Shown here: positions 7,726 to 12,131 of the stretch, one piece after another | Layout: each line of letters begins with the position of its first letter | Numbering within the stretch: the first letter of the stretch is position 1 | Source of the DNA: Palsa-504 sp050010815 | Lineage (GTDB): Bacteria; Actinomycetota; Actinomycetes; Streptosporangiales; Streptosporangiaceae | Direction: 5' to 3' | Length of the DNA stretch: 12,131 bases | NCBI GenBank assembly: GCA_050010815.1 | Contig: JBEKKH010000179.1 | Coordinates: 1 to 12,131 of the forward strand | Position numbers and translations under genes: made by a program | The notes under the pieces: model-generated | Databases searched by the model: none | The model's input: only the letters and a program-made list of their open reading frames with translations | Told to the model about the DNA's origin: nothing

Positions 7726-8658
7726 ATGAGCCGCAAGGGCTGGCTCCTGTTCGCAGTCATGTGTGAGGTGTGGGGCATCCCCTACCTGTTGATCAAGGTC
7801 GCGGACGAGGGTGTCGCGGTTCCCGTGGTGGTCTTCACCAGGACGGCGCTCGTCCTGCTCCCATGGGCGGTGCGCGCGGGACCACTGGGCATCCTCCGGC
7901 GCAGGTGGCGTCCGCTTGTGGCGTTCACCGTGCTTGAGATGATCGGTCCGTGGGGCCTGCTAACCCAGGCGGAGCAGCGGCTTCCCAGTTCGCTCGCGGG
8001 ACTGCTCGTGGCAGCCGTGCCGATCATCGGCGTGGTAGCCGCCAGGCTCACCGGCGGCGCCGAGCGGCTCGGCCCCCGGCGGTGGGCGGGACTTGTGATC
8101 GGCCTGGCCGGCGTCGTGGTCCTGGCCGCCCCGGACCTGAACGGTGCCAGCGGCTGGCCGGTGGCGGAGGTACTGCTGGTCGCGGTGGGCTATGCCTCCG
8201 CACCGCTCATCGCCGCACGGAAACTGGCCGATGTGCCGTCCCTGCCGATGACCGCGGCCTGCCTCAGCCTCGCCGCTCTCGGCTACGCGCCTGCCGCGTT
8301 CCTGAACCTGCCGCGACGGGAACCGTCAGCCAGCGTCTTGCTCGCCCTCGCCGGCCTCGGTGTCATCTGCACCGCCTGCGCGTTCATTGTCTTTCTCGAG
8401 CTCATCAAGGAGGTCGGCACATCGCGCGCGATGGTGTTCACCTACGTCAATCCCGCCATAGCGGTGGCCGCAGGCGTAGCCCTGCTGGGCGAACCCTTCA
8501 CCACCACCATCGTCGTCTCCTTCGCACTAATCCTCGCAGGCTGCGCCCTCGCCGCCAGCCAAATAGCGGAGCATGCCCGGCTCGGGATCCCCGGTTTCCG
8601 CCGTCGCCGGGCCGCAACAGACGACGGCCGCGGCGTCATCACCGAAAGTTCGTCCTAA
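7726..8658 (+). CDS. EamA/DMT-superfamily (RhaT-like) membrane transporter
   Basis: Inner-membrane protein of 310 residues with about ten hydrophobic segments in two EamA repeats, the standard size and layout. Repeat 1 begins WLLFAVMCEVWGIPYLLIK and carries the FTRTALVLLPW segment. Repeat 2 has GYASAPLIAARK, then VFTYVNPAIAVAAGVALLGE, the typical 'ax.Pv.a.l.g...lgE' signature. ATG 7726 is chosen because GAGG lies seven bases upstream and the protein starts MSRKGW just before the first helix; an in-frame ATG at 7699 would add nine residues. The family exports metabolites, amino acids or drugs; substrate unknown. It lies 56 nt after the AraC gene and is probably regulated by it. The tail after the last helix is Arg-rich and cytoplasmic. 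Confidence 0.92.
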   Translation: MSRKGWLLFAVMCEVWGIPYLLIKVADEGVAVPVVVFTRTALVLLPWAVRAGPLGILRRRWRPLVAFTVLEMIGPWGLLTQAEQRLPSSLAGLLVAAVPIIGVVAARLTGGAERLGPRRWAGLVIGLAGVVVLAAPDLNGASGWPVAEVLLVAVGYASAPLIAARKLADVPSLPMTAACLSLAALGYAPAAFLNLPRREPSASVLLALAGLGVICTACAFIVFLELIKEVGTSRAMVFTYVNPAIAVAAGVALLGEPFTTTIVVSFALILAGCALAASQIAEHARLGIPGFRRRRAATDDGRGVITESSS

Positions 8659-8757
8659 CAGCCGAACCGACAAGTAGGCGTGGAAGCCTGGCGGTGTCAT
8701 CCTGGCTGCGCCCACCGACGTGACCGCGTTACAAGGCAGCAGGACTGGGTGCAAGAC

Positions 8758-8837
8758 TGCCGGTTTCCGCTGGTCAGGCGGCACAGGATGCGTAACGGTA
8801 CCGGCCCCCGTTACTAATTGTGGCTTTCATTTCTGTA
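8758..8837 (+). repeat. Dispersed repeat, copy B (most complete)
   Basis: Reads TGCCGGTTTCCGCTGG, TCAGGCGGCACAGGATGCG, TAACGG, then CCCCCGTTACTAATTGTGG and CTTTCATTTCTGTAG. The first half matches copy A and the second half matches copy C, so this copy links the two partial copies and defines a unit of about 80 bp. It has no coding potential of its own and lies between convergent genes. Confidence 0.75.
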
Positions 8838-8940
8838 GGGTGCAGTCGCTGGACTGGCACTGGGACGCGAGTGCGGCCAGCAGCGCCACCACGATGAACG
8901 CGAGGATCAGGCGCCCTGTGCACGGGACGTCCCGCCTGCC

Positions 8941-8971
8941 TCTGGTCACACTGGCTCGGACCGGTACCAGA
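8941..8971 (-). terminator. Possible stem-loop terminator downstream of murF
   Basis: TCTGGT (8941-8946) pairs with ACCAGA (8966-8971), and inside it ACTGG (8950-8954) pairs with CCGGT (8961-8965) with one G-U pair, leaving a six-base loop and a three-base bulge. It lies about 30 nt past the murF stop. There is no U-tract, which is common for actinobacterial terminators, so the call is tentative. Confidence 0.35.
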
Positions 8972-8999
8972 ACCCCCACGGCGGACAGCGCCCGCCATG

Positions 9000-10343
9000 C
9001 TACGCGAGGGCGGCGGCGACCTCGTCGAGGCGCGCCTCGCGGGAGGCCTTGACGAGCACCACATCGCCGGCGGCGAGGTGGCCGCGCAGCCAGTCGACGG
9101 CCGCGTCGTTGCCGGCCAGCGCCACCGCCCGCTCTCCCGCGCCGTCGGCGATCGGCCGGGCGCCCTCGCCGACCGCGACCACCACGTCGGCCCGGGAGGC
9201 GGCGTACTCCCCGACGGCGCGGTGCTCGGCCTCGCTGTCGTCGCCGAGCTCGCGCATCTCGCCGAGGACGGCGATGCGGCGCCCGCCCTCGATCGCCGCC
9301 AGCGCGTCCAGGGCGGCGCGGGCCGAGTCGGGGTTGGCGTTGAAGGAGTCGTTGAGCAGCGTCGCGCCGCCGGCGAGGCCGCGCAGCTCCAGGCGCCACT
9401 TCGACAGCGAGGCGGTGGCCAAAGCGGCCGCGGCCGCGTCGAGGGGCACGCCGGCGGCCAGCCCCGCCGCCGCGGCGGCGGACGCGTTGAGCGCCTGGTG
9501 GGCGCCCACGAGCGGCAGCGCGACGGGAGCCGAGGCGCCGGCGGCCCGCAGCGTGAAGGACGGCCGGCCGAGCCGGTCCAGCGCCAGGTCCAGCACCCGC
9601 ACGTCGGCGTGCTCTGCCCGGCCGAAGGTCAGCACGGGGCCGTCGGTGAGCGCGCGCATCGCGACCACCCGGGGGTCGTCGGCGTTGAGGACGGCGGTGC
9701 CGCCGGGCGCCAGCCCCTGCACCAGCTCGCCCTTGGCCCTGGCGATGGCCGCTCGCGACCCGAACTCGCCGAGGTGGGCCTGGCCGACGTTGAGGACGAC
9801 GGCGATGTCGGGCGCGACCAGGCCGGTGAGCCCGGCGATGTCGCCGATGTGGCGGGCGCCCATCTCAAGGACGAGGAACCGGGTGGCCGCGTCGGCGCGC
9901 AGCATGGTGAGCGGCACGCCGAGCTCGTTGTTGAGCGAGCCGGTCGTGGCGATGGTCGGCGCGGCGCTCGAAAGGACGGCCGCCAGCAGGTCCTTGGTGC
10001 TGGTCTTGCCCTGGGAGCCGGTCAGCCCGGCAACGGTCAGCCCGTCGCGCAGCCGGGCCACGACGTGGGCGGCGAGCGCCTGGAGCGCGGCCTGGGCGTC
10101 CTTGACGACGACGGTGGGCAGCGGCGTGGGCCGGGAGCCGAGCACGGCCACCGCGCCGGCCTGGCCGGCCTGGCCGGCGTAGTCGTGGCCGTCGGCGTGC
10201 TCGCCGGCGAAGGCCGCGAAGAGGCCGCCCGGCTCGGCCTGCCGGCCGTCGAGCACGGCCGGCGCGGTCACCCTCACGGCGCTGTCGCCTTCGACCGTCC
10301 CGCCGGCGACCGCGGCGATCTCGCCGAGGCTGAGCGGGATCAT
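9000..10343 (-). CDS. murF: UDP-N-acetylmuramoyl-tripeptide--D-alanyl-D-alanine ligase (MurF)
   Basis: Cytoplasmic Mur ligase of 447 residues, normal MurF length. It adds the D-Ala-D-Ala dipeptide to UDP-MurNAc-tripeptide with ATP, the last soluble step of peptidoglycan precursor synthesis. The N-terminal domain is about 1-105. The ATP-binding P-loop is GSQGKTSTK (109-117), followed by TGSLNNELGVPLTML, LEMGARHIGDIAGL and VLNVGQAHLGEFGS of the central domain. The C-terminal domain has LLNDSFNANPDSARAALDAL, in which the NANPDS motif is diagnostic, and later VLGEMRELG. ATG 10343 is chosen because MIPLSLGEIA aligns with the family N-terminus; the frame runs open upstream through the inverted repeat but without similarity. 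No murE, mraY, murD or ftsW flanks it, so it is outside a dcw cluster and may be a second, specialised MurF. Its third positions look even richer in G/C than its neighbours'. Confidence 0.95.
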   Translation of the reverse strand: MIPLSLGEIAAVAGGTVEGDSAVRVTAPAVLDGRQAEPGGLFAAFAGEHADGHDYAGQAGQAGAVAVLGSRPTPLPTVVVKDAQAALQALAAHVVARLRDGLTVAGLTGSQGKTSTKDLLAAVLSSAAPTIATTGSLNNELGVPLTMLRADAATRFLVLEMGARHIGDIAGLTGLVAPDIAVVLNVGQAHLGEFGSRAAIARAKGELVQGLAPGGTAVLNADDPRVVAMRALTDGPVLTFGRAEHADVRVLDLALDRLGRPSFTLRAAGASAPVALPLVGAHQALNASAAAAAGLAAGVPLDAAAAALATASLSKWRLELRGLAGGATLLNDSFNANPDSARAALDALAAIEGGRRIAVLGEMRELGDDSEAEHRAVGEYAASRADVVVAVGEGARPIADGAGERAVALAGNDAAVDWLRGHLAAGDVVLVKASREARLDEVAAALA

Positions 10344-10414
10344 GCCCGGGCGGCGCGCGGGCCGGCAAGCGGGAGCAGGCTGACGAGGCAGAGGTTGACG
10401 GAGGCTGGCTCGCT

Positions 10415-10573
10415 GTAGGTCACGCCTCCAGTCAAGGCAGCGTGGTGTTGCCGGCACGTATGCGGTTTCCGATATGCCGACGATATGCTGCCGGCCGGTA
10501 GCGGCGGGAGCACGCGTGTGCTGATCGTCGAGAACGAGTCCTCTGCTCATAGAACCGCACCGCCCTCGTAGCC
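10415..10573 (-). repeat. Left arm of a ~159-bp inverted repeat
   Basis: Its reverse complement matches 10882-11040 with about 10 mismatches in 159 bases and no gaps. The stretch 10440-10527 (88 bp) is identical to its partner. It contains a CGATATGC direct repeat (10479-10487 region and just upstream), CCGGCCGG, and CACGCGTG. It lies immediately upstream of murF, reading towards it, and its outer end carries GGAGGC followed by a GTG codon. Confidence 0.92.
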
Positions 10574-10612
10574 GGCGATCAACGCCTCAGCCTCGGCCGG
10601 GAACAGGCACCG

Positions 10613-11023
10613 TTGGATGCAGCGCGGCTCGCGGATGACGTCGGCCGGGTTCTGGCGGACCCGGCGAAGACCGGGCAGCTTGCGGACCTGGTAGCGCAGC
10701 TGGTCCTAGTAGGGATGTGCGCGATGCTCATCGTCGGGCTCGTTTACTGGGCCGTGGCCAGGTGGGCACACCGCACCTGGCACACGACGCTAACCGACGA
10801 GGAGCGGCGCGAGATGCGCGCGGAGTTCTCCCAGCGGCTCTACCGGGTCCTGGAGGCACTTGACCCGCGCGCGACCACGCTGGCTACGAGGACGGTGCGG
10901 TTCTATGAGCAGAGGGCCTGCCCTCGGCGATCAGCACACGCGTGCTCCCGCCGCTACCGGCCGGCAGCATATCGTCGGCATATCGGAAACCGCATACGTG
11001 CCGGCAACACCACGCCACCTTGA
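10613..11023 (+). CDS. Small single-pass membrane protein between inverted repeats
   Basis: The frame encodes up to 136 residues. Residues 1-90 lie mostly in the unique core between the repeats and look truly coding, with strongly G/C-biased third positions. A short acidic N-terminus is followed by one membrane helix at about 27-49 (LAQLVLVGMCAMLIVGLVYW falls here approximately), then a basic WARWAH-like exit and a charged helix DEERREMRAEFSQRLYRVLE. The last ~46 residues are read from the right inverted repeat and are Arg/Cys-rich, so the native C-terminus may have been replaced. The only start in frame is TTG at 10613, with a weak AGG before it; the frame is open back to 10553 without ATG or GTG, so the 5' end may also be lost. 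No family recognised. Confidence 0.55.
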   Translation: MDAARLADDVGRVLADPAKTGQLADLVAQLVLVGMCAMLIVGLVYWAVARWAHRTWHTTLTDEERREMRAEFSQRLYRVLEALDPRATTLATRTVRFYEQRACPRRSAHACSRRYRPAAYRRHIGNRIRAGNTTPP

Positions 11024-11040
11024 CTGGAGGCATGACCTAC
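10882..11040 (+). repeat. Right arm of a ~159-bp inverted repeat
   Basis: Partner of 10415-10573 in opposite orientation; about 94% identical by eye, with an 88-bp block (10928-11015) fully identical. It overlaps the 3' end of the small membrane protein frame and reads towards the GNAT gene. Its outer end carries GGAGGC followed by an ATG at 11032. No target-site duplication is visible outside the arms. Confidence 0.92.
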
Positions 11041-11181
11041 GGGCAACCAGCACGAACAGCGGCCCGCCGCACCCGATCGCTGGCGTCCTCGTCCTCCTCG
11101 GCCGTCCCGACAATGGGAATCACAATGACGCCGCCATCGTCCGCATCGGCTGCTTCCTCCCCCGGATACCGGCAGTAACCA

Positions 11182-11736
11182 GTGCCGGTCGTAACAGGCG
11201 GAAGCATCACGGCAGGCAATGAGCCGCGAGCCGCCGCAGCCGTTGACATCACTGAACTCGTGCGTCTGCGCGCCGTGATGCTGTCCAGCCTCGGCCAGGA
11301 CCCCGGCGGCGAGGGCGCGCCGTGGAGGAAACAGGCCGCCACTTGGTTCAGCGAGCGGCTCGCCCGGCCAGACGAGTGGGCCTTCCAGGTGATCGGCCCG
11401 CCCGGAGGCCCCCTGACCGCCTGCGGTGCGGCCTGGCTGACCGAGCACCTGCCCGGGCCCGCCATCCCCGATGGCCGCCGCGGCTACATCGGCTTCATGT
11501 GCACACGTCCCGGCGCCCGCCGCCGCGGTCACGGCAGCGGGATCCTCGGCAGCTTCATCGAATGGCTCACCGTGCGCGGTGTTGCACGGCTGGAACTACA
11601 CGCATCACCGGCCGGCCTGGAGATGTACCGCAGGGCGGGTTTCACCGAAGACCCATACCTGGCCATGTACCGGATGAGCAATGAGTACTTGAAAGCCGGG
11701 TCCATGGCTGGGCGAGGCGAGCCATGGACGCGATAA
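11182..11736 (+). CDS. GNAT-family N-acetyltransferase
   Basis: Cytoplasmic acetyl-CoA-dependent acyltransferase of 184 residues. Visible are the N-terminal ITELVRLRAVMLSSLG helix typical of this group, the strand GYIGFMCTRP, the acetyl-CoA pyrophosphate loop RRRGHGSG (113-120) followed by a helix, and the C-terminal motif B segment ELHASPAGLEMYRRAGF (about 138-154). Start GTG 11182 is taken because no ATG lies upstream in frame before similarity begins and because it sits four bases after the stop of a short frame that starts at 11032; the ribosome site is weak. The substrate is unknown; relatives acetylate aminoglycosides, amino acids or protein termini. The end of the gene overlaps a possible early start (11724) of the following VanX-like fragment. 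Confidence 0.87.
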   Translation: MPVVTGGSITAGNEPRAAAAVDITELVRLRAVMLSSLGQDPGGEGAPWRKQAATWFSERLARPDEWAFQVIGPPGGPLTACGAAWLTEHLPGPAIPDGRRGYIGFMCTRPGARRRGHGSGILGSFIEWLTVRGVARLELHASPAGLEMYRRAGFTEDPYLAMYRMSNEYLKAGSMAGRGEPWTR

Positions 11737-11750
11737 GCAACATTGTCCTG

Positions 11751-11963
11751 ATGAGTGACCCGCGCGTGACCGCCATTCCGGTCAGCGACAACGGCGAAGA
11801 CCTCACCGACGTCCGCGATCGCGGCCTTCGCGTGTCATCGTTCCGGGCCGAAGACGCCGGTGATTTCGCGCATGTCCGCGCCGGGCTCGCCCCCGGGCCG
11901 CTTCAGGCCGCCGAGGCGCTCCGGCCGCAGAGGATCCGGCGGACGGTTGCCGGACTGACCTGA
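11751..11963 (+). pseudogene. VanX-like D-Ala-D-Ala dipeptidase (M15D family), 5' fragment
   Basis: From ATG 11751 the product reads MSDPRVTAIPVSDNGEDL, TDVRDRGLRV, then AHVRAGLA and LQAAEAL. This resembles the N-terminus of actinobacterial M15-family zinc D-Ala-D-Ala dipeptidases, which usually start 'MSDPRV..IPV.e.GEpLvDvR..gLRV' and continue to 'RL..AQ..LP.GlRLlvvEGYRPP'. Similarity ends near 11925-11935, before the zinc-ligand motifs, where the sequence becomes the antisense of a transposase; the frame ends at TGA 11961-11963. Intact enzymes are about 190-220 residues, so this ~60-residue piece is inactive. An in-frame ATG at 11724 overlaps the GNAT gene end. The family call rests on recalled consensus only. 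Confidence 0.5.
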
Positions 11964-12131
11964 TAGCCGAGGCGGGGCCAGCTCGCCGTGAACCCGGCGG
12001 TATCCCCACGCCGGGTTCTCCCCCGCCACCCGCAGCACCAGGTCGCGGACCTCCTGGCCAGCCGGCGGACGGCCAGGCCGTCTCGGATAGGTCCACTTGT
12101 CGGCAACGAGACGGCGGTGCCAGGCCAGCAA
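11925..12131 (-). pseudogene. Integrase-core (IS3-like) transposase, truncated and frameshifted, runs off right edge
   Basis: Read leftwards from the right edge, the minus frame gives MLAWHRRLVADKWTYPRRPG, RPPAGQEVRDLVLRVAGENP and AWGYRRVHGELA, the DNA-binding linker just before the DDE domain of rve-type transposases common in actinomycetes. A one-base excess in a C4 run (11974-11977) shifts the frame; the other frame continues RLGYQVSPATVRRIL and then stops at 11903-11905. The whole DDE catalytic domain is missing, so the gene cannot be active. Its true N-terminus lies beyond the window. It joins the VanX-like fragment tail to tail, which marks a deletion or insertion junction near 11920-11938. 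Confidence 0.85.

Larger units (their letters stand above)
8659..8999. other. Intergenic region between convergent EamA and murF genes
   Basis: About 340 nt with no gene I can support. It holds dispersed repeat copy B (8758-8837), a GGCAG/CTGCC stem just before it (8735-8739 with 8757-8761), and a hairpin at 8941-8971 that could terminate murF. A short hydrophobic frame on the minus strand (8827-8949) was considered and not accepted. Confidence 0.5.

Noticed and set aside
7950..8723. 257-codon plus-strand Arg-rich frame overlapping the EamA gene
   Set aside because: Shifted-frame shadow of the transporter; the EamA frame carries the membrane helices and motifs.
8827..8949. Minus-strand 40-codon hydrophobic frame (GTG start) downstream of murF with one possible membrane helix
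   Set aside because: No ribosome site, its stop lies inside dispersed repeat B, and the frame is a continuation of a longer shadow frame; too weak to call a gene.
8997..10418. 473-codon plus-strand open frame over murF
   Set aside because: Antisense shadow of murF in GC-rich DNA; no domain motifs, while murF shows all Mur-ligase motifs.

Overview
The window is very GC-rich with strongly G/C-biased third codon positions, and its gene families (DesK/NarL-type two-component system, FtsX-type ABC exporter, actinobacterial-style transposase) point to a high-GC actinomycete. No rRNA, tRNA or CRISPR array was seen. Everything rests on reading the sequence by eye; no database search was possible.

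Layout. Positions 1-540 are a decayed zone: a C-terminal remnant of a PIN-domain (VapC-like) toxin, a copy of a short dispersed repeat, and the N-terminal stub of an ArsR-family repressor. Positions 687-2485 (minus) hold a sensor kinase and NarL/LuxR-type response regulator with a 4-nt overlap. Divergent from them, 2642-5733 (plus) encodes a MacB/LolD-type ATPase and a 779-residue FtsX-type permease that overlap by 10 nt. Together these form a sensor-plus-exporter locus sharing one ~156-nt divergent control region. Downstream lies a relic of a DrrA-like ATPase (about 5974-6231), then about 600 nt without a recognisable gene but rich in palindromes and hairpins.

Positions 6847-8658 hold an AraC-family regulator broken by a one-base insertion in a G5 run, followed by an EamA/DMT-family permease. 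The frameshift puts the regulator's N-terminal half in frame with the permease. A second copy of the dispersed repeat lies just upstream of this pair and a third just downstream.

The right third is the most unusual part. murF (9000-10343, minus) and a GNAT acetyltransferase (11182-11736, plus) point away from each other. Between them sit two inverted copies of a ~159-bp sequence (10415-10573 and 10882-11040, about 94% identical) around a ~308-bp core that encodes a small single-pass membrane protein. Each outer repeat end carries the start of a short ORF that ends at the start codon of the flanking gene. After the GNAT gene comes a 5' fragment resembling a VanX-like D-Ala-D-Ala dipeptidase. 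It runs into a truncated, frameshifted IS transposase that continues past the right edge. MurF attaches D-Ala-D-Ala and VanX-type enzymes hydrolyse it, so the region may be the remains of a cell-wall-modification or glycopeptide-resistance-like module; this is inference.
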